Below, piece after piece: positions 7,771 to 17,500 of a stretch of 64,000 nt of DNA. This stretch comes from Sphingobacteriales bacterium. Lineage in GTDB: Bacteria > Bacteroidota > Bacteroidia > Chitinophagales > JADIYW01. The position numbers and the translations under genes are program-made. The stretch is from the NCBI GenBank assembly GCA_016721245.1, contig JADKIQ010000020.1:47741-111740 (forward strand). The letters run 5' to 3'. The notes beneath the pieces were generated by a model that worked only from the letters and a program-made list of their open reading frames with translations, was not told where the DNA came from and ran no database searches. Each line of letters starts with the position of its first letter. The stretch's first letter is position 1.

Positions 7771-9024
7771 ATGTCTCCGTCATTTCATATCAAAAAACCG
7801 GCGCAGGATTTTATTAATGGCTCCATTCAGTTAAATGGATCTAAAAGTATCAGTAATCGTGTATTAATTATTGATGCTTTATGTAAGAATCAGATTGCTA
7901 TGGAAAATTTATCCAATGCGGATGATACGGTTTTTCTTAAAAATATACTTCAGTCAAAAGATAACGTTTTAGATGCAGGAGCAGGCGGAACCACCTTCCG
8001 TTTTCTTACCGCATTTTTAGCTACACAAGAAGGAAGGGAAGTGGTGCTGACCGGCAGCGAACGCATGCAGTTGCGGCCGATAAAAATCCTGGTAGATGCC
8101 TTAGTGCAATTAGGTGCAGATATCACCTACGAAAAGAATCAGGGCTTTCCGCCACTAAGAATCAGAGGAAGAAAATTAAAAGGCGGGAAAATAAGTTTGC
8201 CTGCTGATACTTCTTCACAATTCATTACCGCTTTGTTGTTAATCGCACCAACGCTGGAAGAAGGTCTTGAGCTTGAATTAACCGGTACTATTGTTTCTGT
8301 TCCATATATTAAGATGACGTTGAAAATGATGGAGTATTTTGGAGTTCGTACCAAATTTGAAGGAAACAATATAAGTGTAGAATCCGGCAATTATGTACCC
8401 AAACCATTTTATATAGAAGCTGACTGGAGTGCAGCATCTTACTTTTATGCGATGGCAGTTTTAGCAGAAGCTGCATCCATAGAATTAAAAGGATTAACCA
8501 ATCAGCAAATACAGGGAGACGCAGTTATTGCTTCCATTGCAAATAGTTTTGGTGTAGAAACGACGTGGAAAGAAAATGCTGTTGAAATTCGTAAAATTAG
8601 CAAACCGGATATTAGTGTATTTGATTTTGATTTCCTGGAATGCCCTGATTTGGCACAGACTGTTGTTGCGTTTTGTGCCGCCTTGAATATAGAACTGCAT
8701 TGCAAAGGTTTGCAAACGTTGCGAATTAAAGAAACAGACCGAATTGCAGCATTAGATACAGAATTACAAAAATTAGGTTTAGCTTCTTTAGTGGAGTTGG
8801 ATAGCAAAAACTGGCAATTAATTTCAAATAAGCTTACGACTTACAACTCACGACTTACGACTATAAAAACATATGACGATCACCGCATGGCCATGGCGTT
8901 TGCACCCTTAGTCTTGAAATTAAATGAATTAGTTATAGAAGATGCCAATGTAGTTTCAAAATCCTATCCGTTATTTTGGAAAGACCTCGAAAAGTTGGGA
9001 TTTGAAATTACAACAGCGATTTAA
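7771..9024 (+). CDS. aroA: 3-phosphoshikimate 1-carboxyvinyltransferase (EPSP synthase)
   Basis: Catalyses the sixth step of the shikimate pathway (shikimate-3-phosphate plus PEP gives EPSP). Motifs: LNGSKSISNR near the N-terminus, LGADITYE, IKETDRI and DDHRMAMAF. ATG at 7771 is chosen over an in-frame TTG at 7756; it gives 417 aa, a usual size. Between NWQLI and TYDDHR there is an in-frame insert read KLTTYNSRLTTIK, encoded by a heptanucleotide tandem repeat (8833-8867) that also occurs in dnaX here. The 3' end overlaps the convergent gene by 17 bp. Confidence 0.95.
   Translation: MSPSFHIKKPAQDFINGSIQLNGSKSISNRVLIIDALCKNQIAMENLSNADDTVFLKNILQSKDNVLDAGAGGTTFRFLTAFLATQEGREVVLTGSERMQLRPIKILVDALVQLGADITYEKNQGFPPLRIRGRKLKGGKISLPADTSSQFITALLLIAPTLEEGLELELTGTIVSVPYIKMTLKMMEYFGVRTKFEGNNISVESGNYVPKPFYIEADWSAASYFYAMAVLAEAASIELKGLTNQQIQGDAVIASIANSFGVETTWKENAVEIRKISKPDISVFDFDFLECPDLAQTVVAFCAALNIELHCKGLQTLRIKETDRIAALDTELQKLGLASLVELDSKNWQLISNKLTTYNSRLTTIKTYDDHRMAMAFAPLVLKLNELVIEDANVVSKSYPLFWKDLEKLGFEITTAI
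8833..8867 (+). repeat. Heptanucleotide tandem repeat inside aroA
   Basis: Five 7-base units in a row: CTTACGA, CTTACAA, CTCACGA, CTTACGA, CTATAAA. The consensus is CTYACRA. Seven is not a multiple of three, so the reading frame rotates through the units and gives the peptide LTTYNSRLTT. The same five-unit structure, with a CTGTAAA last unit, sits in dnaX at 30202-30236. The repeat lies just before the conserved DDHRMAM motif, presumably in a surface loop. Confidence 0.8.
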
Positions 9025-9613
9025 TTTTGGTAAACATATAAAAAGGGCAGTCCACAGAAGATAAATTTGCCAGTACATCCGGAATTCCGCCACCCGGTGA
9101 GCCATATGCCTGATGTATCAACTCAATTTTTCCATTTCCAAGTGGAACAATTTTAAAATAACCTTTTGATTTAGGTATTCGTACGTATTTATCATTTTTT
9201 GGAATCAAATCAGGAGCACCATCTAAATTAATCATAATTACGCCTTTGCTGTCTGGTGGATAAAAAGTCATGTGCGTAATCGTTTCTCTGGATTTTATAA
9301 GTGGTGCAGAAATGATCATGTAAGTGTAGAAATCATTCTCATTATTTTTTTTTAGAACTTTCACGCTGCCTGCATCTACTTTGTACATCCATTTTTCATA
9401 TTGTGAAATGTTTTTTAAAAAAGAAACCAACTTTTCAGATGTAATATTTAAAACAATAGAAGCTTTGTATTCTTTAAGTGAAGAATTCGGTGTTTTTCTG
9501 TTCCATATCTTAATTCCGTCTTTATCTTTTTCCAGCTTCCATGGTTCTTCAGCAGAAGCGTATGAAAAACTTAGTGTAGACAAAGAAAAAAGCAGCAGTA
9601 ATAAGTTTTTCAT
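9008..9613 (-). CDS. Exported START-like lipid-binding fold protein
   Basis: A 201-aa protein with a signal peptide (residues 1-21, ending SYASA) and a START/SRPBCC-like domain: WKLEKDKDGIKIWNRK, then KEYKASIVLN, then the ISAPLIKSRETITHMTF region and a C-terminal PGGGIPDVLANLS helix. This resembles the exported START proteins common in Bacteroidota that bind lipids or other hydrophobic ligands in the periplasm. The ligand is unknown. It is convergent with aroA and overlaps its last 17 bp. Confidence 0.75.
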   Translation of the reverse strand: MKNLLLLLFSLSTLSFSYASAEEPWKLEKDKDGIKIWNRKTPNSSLKEYKASIVLNITSEKLVSFLKNISQYEKWMYKVDAGSVKVLKKNNENDFYTYMIISAPLIKSRETITHMTFYPPDSKGVIMINLDGAPDLIPKNDKYVRIPKSKGYFKIVPLGNGKIELIHQAYGSPGGGIPDVLANLSSVDCPFYMFTKIKSLL

Positions 9614-9763
9614 ATGGACAGAAATTTAAAAATAGTATACAAATATAATGCCTGTTTTTTGCATTTCATTTGTAACCAACAAAACTATAAAATGTTTAAA
9701 ACAAAATGAAGACGGATGATTGAAACTTTAATTTCTTAACGAATTTTATGAAAATCATTTTTT

Positions 9764-10801
9764 CTATACCACCTCTTGCGGCTTGTAATTAGGTTGTATG
9801 GAGTCATCATAGTAAAATTGCTGTGCCCACATTCTGTATTGCGTCACAGGACCGTCACCCTTGGCTAAAATTGGCGGGTCAATATAAATCTTATTCTCCC
9901 AGATTTTAAAATCCATACTTACATCATGGCAGTAGCCTTTGTAGGCGCCATTTAGTAAAATTTTATGGACTAATTTCTTGGGTAATAGATTTAGTAAAGG
10001 TGTGATTTTATTAAAATTTGACATCTTTTTTATGCTCACTCCGATGCGCAGTTTAAGCTTGCCTGTGTCCGTAGGTGTTGGCAGTACAAAGTGGCGGGTA
10101 TGCATGCCCAGTTCGGGAATTTCTGTATTTACAAAGGAATAACCTAAGCCATGTACATGCACGTTAAACTCTGTTCGTATGTTTCTTTTCTTACCCACAA
10201 AATCTGCGATGCGGTACATGGCATATTTTGCATACAGATAATGGTCGTGTGTTTCCATTTCATGTAAGGTTTCTACACCTGTATATCCATGTACAATGCC
10301 GAAATGCCCTACATCCACACTGTTTTCTGAAGTTTCCTGTGGATGTGAATTAAAATTGTATTCTGCAAAACGCACTTCAGTCCACTCACTCCAGTCTTCC
10401 TGCGGAACAAACCACGACGGTGCATTATTTTTTTCATCAAACCAGATTAAAATCAAATCGTTTTTTTCATCAGAATAGTAAGTAGGCAATTTTAATTTTG
10501 AAGATGGTTTTGAGTCGTAACCGGTTTTTGTACAGTCTCCTTTGGTGTCAAAACAAAAATGATGAAAAGGACATTTGATGTTTTCGCCTTCTACTTTTCC
10601 ACCGTATCCGAAATGACCGCCCATATGAGGACAGTAGGGTTCTGTAATTGCCAGTTTTCCGGATGCTGTTCTGAATAATAAAATATCTTTTCCTGCAAAT
10701 CTTCTGGTAATGATTTCTCCATTCTTCAGTTCATTGGAATGTGCCACAACATACCAACCATTAGGGAATGGTTTTAATGGAATTCTTTTGTAAGACGCCA
10801 T
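9764..10801 (-). CDS. Rieske [2Fe-2S] oxygenase, steroid/aromatic ring hydroxylase type
   Basis: The N-terminal domain has the Rieske cluster ligands CPHMGGHFG and CPFHHF. The C-terminal catalytic domain has the mononuclear iron site region (ENSVDVGHFGIVHGY, with Asp and two His). The layout resembles the KshA/DAF-36 class of ring hydroxylases that act on sterols. Start MASYKRIPLKPFPNGWY at 10801 is preferred to an upstream in-frame start because typical members begin just before the FPNGWY segment; this gives 345 aa. It is divergent from the acyl-CoA dehydrogenase across a 222-bp spacer. The substrate is not known. Confidence 0.85.
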   Translation of the reverse strand: MASYKRIPLKPFPNGWYVVAHSNELKNGEIITRRFAGKDILLFRTASGKLAITEPYCPHMGGHFGYGGKVEGENIKCPFHHFCFDTKGDCTKTGYDSKPSSKLKLPTYYSDEKNDLILIWFDEKNNAPSWFVPQEDWSEWTEVRFAEYNFNSHPQETSENSVDVGHFGIVHGYTGVETLHEMETHDHYLYAKYAMYRIADFVGKKRNIRTEFNVHVHGLGYSFVNTEIPELGMHTRHFVLPTPTDTGKLKLRIGVSIKKMSNFNKITPLLNLLPKKLVHKILLNGAYKGYCHDVSMDFKIWENKIYIDPPILAKGDGPVTQYRMWAQQFYYDDSIQPNYKPQEVV

Positions 10802-10925
10802 AGCATATGGTTTAACGTAATTAAAAAAATAGCTTTCTATTGCAAAAATAATTGAAAAAATTAACAATCAGTATGTCATGCAGTATAACAAAATTGATAA
10901 CAAATACTTAACTGAACCTTTTGAC

Positions 10926-10963
10926 CAAACGTTTGTTATTCCAATGCGTGCATTGTATTTTAG
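10926..10963 (+). promoter_or_regulatory. Candidate promoter with overlapping palindromic operators
   Basis: A -33-like TTTG (10932-10935), 20 bp spacer and a -7-like TATTTTAG (10956-10963) match the Bacteroidota promoter TTTG-n19/21-TAnnTTTG with one mismatch. Two palindromes overlap it: CAAACGTTTG (10926-10935), which covers the -33 element, and CAATGC-GT-GCATTG (10942-10955), which fills the spacer. It lies 61 bp before the acyl-CoA dehydrogenase ATG, in the spacer shared with the divergent Rieske gene. Repressor binding here is an inference; no regulator gene is adjacent. Confidence 0.45.
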
Positions 10964-11023
10964 TATGTCATTTTGAACGAATTGTCAAACCTTTTGAATT
11001 TAAAAAAAATAAAATCAATAAAA

Positions 11024-12823
11024 ATGAGCGAAACATTAGCCGACGTAAAAAACTTACTCAAAGGCGGTGAGTTTTTAGTTAAAGAATCTAACTTTCAGGA
11101 TGTTTTTACACCTGAAGATTTAAACGAAGAACAGCAAATGATTGTCGATACAGTCGTGTCATTTGTTGATACGGAAATTACGCCGATTTACGACAGAATT
11201 GAACATCAGGAACCAGGGCTTACAGAATCATTACTGATGAAGGCAGGCGAATTAGGCTTGCTGGGTTTAGCTATTCCTGAAGAGTACGGCGGGATGGGTA
11301 AAGACTTTAATACTAATTCATTGTTGATTGAGTATCTGTCTAAATCTCGTTCATTCTCCTTGTCCTTAGGAGCGCATATTGGTATCGGTACTTTGCCGAT
11401 AGTTTATTTCGGAAATGAGCAGCAAAAAGCACACTATTTACCAAAACTGGCAAGCGGTGAATTGAAAGCTTGCTACTGCCTGACAGAACCAAGTTCAGGT
11501 TCTGATGCCTTAGGTGCTAAAACAACGGCTATTTTAAATGCAGAAGGAACACACTATATCGTAAATGGTCAGAAAATGTGGATTACCAATTCCGGTTTTG
11601 CAGATGTATTCATTGTTTTCTGTCAGATTGGAGGCGATAAATTCTCCTGCCTGATTTTAGAAAAAGGCATGGAAGGCTTGACATTAGGTGCTGAAGAGAA
11701 AAAAATGGGTATCAAAGGTTCTTCTACCCGTCAGGTGTTTTTAGAAAATGTAAAAGTGCCGGTAGGAAATTTATTAGGCGAAATAGGAAAAGGTCATTTA
11801 ATCGCTTTCAACATCTTAAACGTAGGCCGTTATAAATTGGCAGCTGGTGTTTTAGGCGGTTCTAAATTAGCCTTGGAACAATCGGCAAAATATGCAGTAG
11901 AACGTCAGCAATTTAAAACACCGATTGCAACGTTTGGCGCAATTCAATACAAGATTGCAGAAATGGCAACACGTATCTACGCATTGCAAAGTTCTTGCTA
12001 TCGTGCATCCGATATGATTGACAATAAAGAAAAAGAATTGGTAGCAAACGGAAAACCATATCAGGAAGCTATCATGTTAGCGGCTGAAGAATATGCTATC
12101 GAATGTTCATTGTTAAAATTCATCGGTTCAGAAGTTTTAGACTACTGTGTGGATGAAAACGTGCAGGTACACGGCGGTATGGGTTATTCAGAAGAGTTAG
12201 GCGCTGCAGGTGCTTACAGAGATGCGCGTATCAACCGTATTTTTGAAGGTACCAACGAAATCAACCGTTTACTTTCAGTAGATATGTTATTGAAACGTGC
12301 TATGGGTGGTAAAATTGATATGATGACACCAGCGATGGCCGTTCAAAAAGAATTAATGAGTGTTCCAGATTTTGGAGGTGACGACGATAGCACACCATTA
12401 GCAGCAGAAGTAAAAGCTATCAAAAATGCGAAAAAAGCAATTTTAATGACAGCTGGTGCAGCCGTACAGAAACTGATGACAAAACTGAAACACGAACAGG
12501 AAATCCTGATGAATGTGGCAGATATGTTGGCAGAAGTATACTCTATGGAATCTGCGGTATTGCGTACACAAAAATTAATCACTGCAAACGGTGAAGAAGC
12601 AAGTGCTACTCAAATTGATATGACGAAAGTATTTATTTCTGATGCGATAGAAAGAGTAAATTTACATGGAAAACATGCATTGCAATCTTTCGGCGAAGGC
12701 GATGAATTGCGTATTATGTTGATGGGCTTGAAACGTTACACGAAATATGAAACATTCAATACAAAAGATGCACGCAGAAGAATAGCTGCAAAAGTTTTGG
12801 AAGCAGGGAAATATATTTTCTAA
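11024..12823 (+). CDS. Acyl-CoA dehydrogenase
   Basis: A flavoprotein that oxidises acyl-CoA to enoyl-CoA in fatty acid beta-oxidation. Family signatures are CYCLTEPSSGSDALG, the WITNSGFADVF strand, the helical QFKTPIATFGAIQYKIAEMA region and VHGGMGYSEE followed by RIFEGTNEINR. At 599 aa it has the extra C-terminal helical domain (after residue 440) seen in very-long-chain type enzymes. The ATG at 11024 (MSETLADVKNLLKGGEF) is preferred to an upstream in-frame TTG at 10973. It stands alone, followed by a terminator. Confidence 0.93.
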   Translation: MSETLADVKNLLKGGEFLVKESNFQDVFTPEDLNEEQQMIVDTVVSFVDTEITPIYDRIEHQEPGLTESLLMKAGELGLLGLAIPEEYGGMGKDFNTNSLLIEYLSKSRSFSLSLGAHIGIGTLPIVYFGNEQQKAHYLPKLASGELKACYCLTEPSSGSDALGAKTTAILNAEGTHYIVNGQKMWITNSGFADVFIVFCQIGGDKFSCLILEKGMEGLTLGAEEKKMGIKGSSTRQVFLENVKVPVGNLLGEIGKGHLIAFNILNVGRYKLAAGVLGGSKLALEQSAKYAVERQQFKTPIATFGAIQYKIAEMATRIYALQSSCYRASDMIDNKEKELVANGKPYQEAIMLAAEEYAIECSLLKFIGSEVLDYCVDENVQVHGGMGYSEELGAAGAYRDARINRIFEGTNEINRLLSVDMLLKRAMGGKIDMMTPAMAVQKELMSVPDFGGDDDSTPLAAEVKAIKNAKKAILMTAGAAVQKLMTKLKHEQEILMNVADMLAEVYSMESAVLRTQKLITANGEEASATQIDMTKVFISDAIERVNLHGKHALQSFGEGDELRIMLMGLKRYTKYETFNTKDARRRIAAKVLEAGKYIF

Positions 12824-12868
12824 TACCGTTTTGTCATCCTGAACTCGTTTCAGGGTTATATACAAAGA

Positions 12869-12900
12869 CCTCGTAAGTATTTTACTTGCGAGGTTTTTTG
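12869..12900 (+). terminator. Rho-independent terminator after acyl-CoA dehydrogenase
   Basis: An 11-bp stem (CCTCGTAAGTA with TACTTGCGAGG, one G-T pair), a three-base loop and a following T6 run. It ends the acyl-CoA dehydrogenase transcript and isolates the next gene. Confidence 0.85.
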
Positions 12901-12969
12901 TTGTATCGCTACCTTAAATTATCTTGCAGACAGTTTTGTTAATTTAATTTATATTTGCTTTACATTAGT

Positions 12970-14334
12970 ATGAAAGGGAAACGCATCTTCGAACTATTAA
13001 ATGAACTGACGGTGACAGAACACAGGCAGTTGATGCATCATTGTTCAAAAAGCGAGGATAAACGACTGCAAATATTTTATAAAGTTCTTAAAATTAATAT
13101 AGAGTCATTAGAAGAATTTAACTTGTGCCTTATTAAACATACCTCACAGATTTTTAAAGGAAAAACAAAAGAGGAAATTGAACATATCTGCCGAAGAAAC
13201 CTGGATTATTATGCACTGGAGATAGAAGGGTTGATGATCCAAAATCAGTTAACAACAGATGAAAAACTTCGCAATATAATTATTGCAGAATCTTTAGAAA
13301 AATCAGCCAATCCTTATTTGTTGGATTATTACTACAGTAAATCGCATGTATCTGCCAAATTGTGGAGTGATAGTTATGTTGAAATAAAAGCCATAAGAGG
13401 AAAAATCAGATTAAATTTTAATACACAAACAGAGGCAGCTTACAAAGAGGCAGTAAAGTTAAATGAGCAGTTAAAAGTCAATATTGATACCTTTTATCAT
13501 GATAAATATGTAGATTATTATAACAATATCTCCAATATCTACATAGAAAGTAATCTGCTTATTAACGTAGATGAACAGAAATTAATACAAGAAATCGAAA
13601 TCAAAAAAACACACTGCAATATACTGCAGTTTCAGATAGGATATCTCATTTCTCAGGCAAGATTGTGTTATAAAAACGAGCAGTTTTTTACCTATATTAA
13701 CGAGGCTTACAAATTATTAAATGAATCTGGTATAGATGAACGGTCAAAAAATATTTTAAAAAGAAAAATCCTTTTTCTGGAATTAATTATCGGTTTTTAT
13801 TTTAATAAAAATCAGCAGGATTTAATGAATGTTATTGATGAAATACTGAAGATTAATAGTGAAAATAAATTTATAGACAATAATACATTGTTTCATAAAT
13901 TACTGTTAATGATTATTCATAATCAAACAGAAGAAATTCTGGAAATAGTACACAAAGAGAAAAATTATTTTAAAGGAAAATCATCTGAACTGAAAGAATT
14001 TATCATGGCACTTGTCTTCTACAGAAAACAACAAATAAATAAGTGTATTAAGTTGATCAATGAATTAAGTTATTGTAATAATTACTTTATTGCTTTATTC
14101 TCAAAAATGATGAGTATTAAAATTCATATAGAACTTGGCAATAAGGAGTTAGCAGAATCACTCATTTACAATACAGAACGTTTTATAAAACGAAATACGG
14201 ACAAATACACTGTGCTTGATTCATCTTTATATTCAGTTAATGTCTTGAAATCGAGAATTAAACAAAAGACGTATAAAAAAAGTGCTATATCTTCTGTAGC
14301 ATTAACACCATTTCATGATTTTTTATTGCAATAG
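12970..14334 (+). CDS. Unknown helical protein
   Basis: A 454-aa protein without signal peptide or membrane segment; I do not recognise a family. It is Lys/Glu/Asn/Ile-rich and looks almost all helical, with repeated 35-40 residue helical pairs that could be TPR-like. ATG at 12970 (MKGKRIFELLNELTVTEHRQL) is preferred to an upstream in-frame TTG. A TATATTTG box (12950-12957) resembling a -7 promoter element lies just before the start, which would give a very short leader. The gene stands between a terminator and the first giant secreted protein. Confidence 0.6.
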   Translation: MKGKRIFELLNELTVTEHRQLMHHCSKSEDKRLQIFYKVLKINIESLEEFNLCLIKHTSQIFKGKTKEEIEHICRRNLDYYALEIEGLMIQNQLTTDEKLRNIIIAESLEKSANPYLLDYYYSKSHVSAKLWSDSYVEIKAIRGKIRLNFNTQTEAAYKEAVKLNEQLKVNIDTFYHDKYVDYYNNISNIYIESNLLINVDEQKLIQEIEIKKTHCNILQFQIGYLISQARLCYKNEQFFTYINEAYKLLNESGIDERSKNILKRKILFLELIIGFYFNKNQQDLMNVIDEILKINSENKFIDNNTLFHKLLLMIIHNQTEEILEIVHKEKNYFKGKSSELKEFIMALVFYRKQQINKCIKLINELSYCNNYFIALFSKMMSIKIHIELGNKELAESLIYNTERFIKRNTDKYTVLDSSLYSVNVLKSRIKQKTYKKSAISSVALTPFHDFLLQ

Positions 14335-14464
14335 AATAAGCTGTTTAATCTATTGATTTTCACTGGTTGTAGTTTAAGTTTAATTATTTTTTATTTAGAT
14401 TCTATATAGGGCAATTTACTTTTTTGTGTCCTGCATTTCGATTATTAGTTACCTAAATTTAATG

Positions 14465-14493
14465 AAGTATTTCGTTGTATAATTGAAATACTT
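14465..14493 (+). promoter_or_regulatory. Inverted repeat in the leader of the giant T9SS protein
   Basis: A perfect 9-bp inverted repeat (AAGTATTTC and GAAATACTT) around an 11-base loop, 60 bp before the ATG at 14553. It has no T run, so it is not a plain terminator. It could be an operator or an mRNA leader hairpin. The rest of 14335-14552 shows nothing else I can support. Confidence 0.35.
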
Positions 14494-14552
14494 GCTTGCT
14501 CTTTCCGTCTACAGACATATTACTCAATTCTTGTTTTTTAAATCAATTGTCT

Positions 14553-17500
14553 ATGAAGAGAAATTTACACTTTTATACTTTGTTGTTTGTGCTGTTTATT
14601 TCAACTCAGAATATAAAAGCACAGACAGCAGGTGATTATAAAACTTTTGGAGCAGGTAATTGGGCAACTGCCGCAAATTGGTCAAGATATAATGGCACAA
14701 CCTGGGTGAATCCTGCACCTGCAGCCCCATCTTCTACAGATGGTGTTATTACAGTAGATCACGGCATGACCGTAAATACAACAATTACCATCGACCAGAC
14801 AACCATCAGTTCATCAGGTTCTGTGGAATTGTTAACTAGCGGTGCCATTACAGTAGCAAACGGACCAGATGCCATTGATTTAAATGTATATGGTACTTAT
14901 AAACGTACTGCAACTGCAACAAATTTAACCCCAACTGGAAATGTTACATTTCAATCAGGAAGCTACTATATTCACAACGCATCAGGCGGTACCTTACCAA
15001 CCTGTACATGGGATGCAGCATCCAATTTACAAATTGATGTTACTTTGGCTAATAATGAGTTTACAGAAAGTTTTGGTAACGTAATTTTTAACGGATCTGC
15101 TGATTGTAATTTGGCAACCGGTGCTTTTACCAGAACCATACAGGGAAATCTTACTATTTCTAGTACAGGTACTATCGGATTGTCTTCTTCAACTACAAAT
15201 GCTGCGACGTTAACAATAAATGGTAATTTGATAATCAATGCAAACGGTAGTTTAATTTTAGACAGACCTACTGCAGCAAATGGCACATCACTCACTAAAA
15301 AAATTATTGTAAAAGGTAATTTTGAACAATCAACCGGTACACTCAATTTCTCAAACAACACCAGTACCACCATTAGTGCGCCACCCTCCAGAATTGCAGA
15401 AATAGATGTGGAAGGAAATTTTATACATACAGGGGGCACCATAACAGAAACTGCGTCTGATGCAGATTTTACGTCGAGGTTTAATATGACAAAAACTACC
15501 GGTACACAAAATATAGAAAGTACCGGATTCTCAAACGGAGCATCTAATATTATCAACTTCTTAGCAGGAAATGCCAATGCTAAATCTGTAGTTGCGACTG
15601 GTAAAACATTTACTCAGGCAGCCAATACTACCTTTACGGTTTCTGCCGGCACTTCAACACCGGATTTAGATATAGACGGAACATTAATAAACCAAGGCAC
15701 TACGTCCTGGACAGTTAATGGAACTTGGGCTGTGAATAATAACGGAACGTATGTACATAATACATTAGCAGGTATTTCTACTCCTCTAAATTCTGCAACT
15801 CTTAATACCGGCAGTAACTTTATTTACAGAGGCTCATCTACTTTAAATACACCTGTTTCGTCCAGTGGCAGAACTTATTATAATCTTGCTTATGAAAGCA
15901 CTTCCGGAACATATGCTCCTACATTTAGTGCAGGTTCAAGTGCATTAACCGTTAATGGAACACTTCGTGTAGGTGATGGCTCTGCTAATGCAACGAATTT
16001 AAGTCAGGGTGCATTTACAGGCACTTTAAATTTCAACGGTGATATTAACATCACGCAAAGTTCAACATTAAGCTGTAATTCTTTTACACTTGCAGCTGAT
16101 AAAATTTTAACCTTATCTAATGCTTCGGCAAACAGTCTTTCTGCAGCATCAGCCAGTCAAACATTTACACTTAATGGTATAACCAAAGAAGTAAATACAA
16201 ATGGATTTTCGGGTGCTTCAACAAGAGCCATTAGTAATACTAATTCACCAACAATTACATTAGGCAGTGCGGCAACAGTAGAATTTAACGGAACTTCCAA
16301 TCAGCCAACTTCAGGATTACCTTCAACAGTTCCAAATGTTACAATAAATAATAATGCGGGTGTAACACTATCTGCTGGTTTAGATGTATCAACATCATTA
16401 GCACTTACTGCAGGGTTATTTACTATTGGAGCAAACAATCTTACCTTTGGTACATCCGCCACAATAAGTGGTACGCCATCTTCCACAAAAATGGTAGTGG
16501 CCACCAGCACCGGTGAATTCAGAAAAAATTATGCAGGCACCGGCTCCTTTTTATTTCCGGTAGGAGATAACACCGGAACAGCTGAATATAGTCCGGTTAC
16601 TTTAAATTTTACTGCTGGAACTTTTTCTGCTGCGTATGCAGGTGTACGAGTGGATAATTCTAAACATACCAATAATTCCAGCATTACTGATTTTTTAAAC
16701 AGATTCTGGACGGTTACCACGAGTGGTATCACTTCACCCACCTGTGATGTTACATTAGTGTATGCAGATGGTGATGTGAATGGAACAGAATCCAATATTT
16801 TTGGCGGTGTTAAAAACGGAAGTGTCTGGGTTTGCATGGATGGCGTTGCCGTTTCAACAAACACCATTAATAAATCAATCACCAACTTTTATGATGGAGT
16901 TTTTACAGGCGGTGATGCAACAGTTATGGTTTGTACGGTTTGTATCAATCCAACAAATGGTGGCAGTATTGGTAACGCACAATCCTATACTTGTGGCAGT
17001 TTTGATCCTGCTGCAATTACAAATACAGCAGCTCCGACCGGGCATACAGGTACTTTGGAATATCAATGGCAATTATCCACAACAAGTAATTCAAGTGGAT
17101 TTAGTGATATTAGTGGTGCTATTTCTGATACGTATGATCCGGCTTCCATTTCACAAACCACTTGGTATAAACGATTGTCGAGAGTGGATTGTAAATCAAA
17201 CTGGACAGGAGCTGCAGAATCCAATGTAGTTGAAATGACAGTGTCCTGTGTCAATCCGACAAGTGGTGGTACGATTGGAAATGCACAGTCAAATTGCGGT
17301 TCATTTAACCCTACCACAATTACAAATACTGCAGATGCAAGCGGTACATCCTGTACCATAGAATATCAATGGCAGTCTTCCACAACCAGTAATGCTTCTG
17401 GATTTAGCGATATCAGTGGTGCAACTTCATCAACATATGATCCTTCAACCATAACTCAAACTACCTGGTTCAAAAGAATAGCACGCTCAATATGCAGATT

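Noticed and set aside
8833..8867. Phase variation of aroA by its heptamer repeat
   Set aside because: The units are diverged, which lowers slippage, and loss of aroA would block aromatic amino acid synthesis; a neutral insert is more likely.
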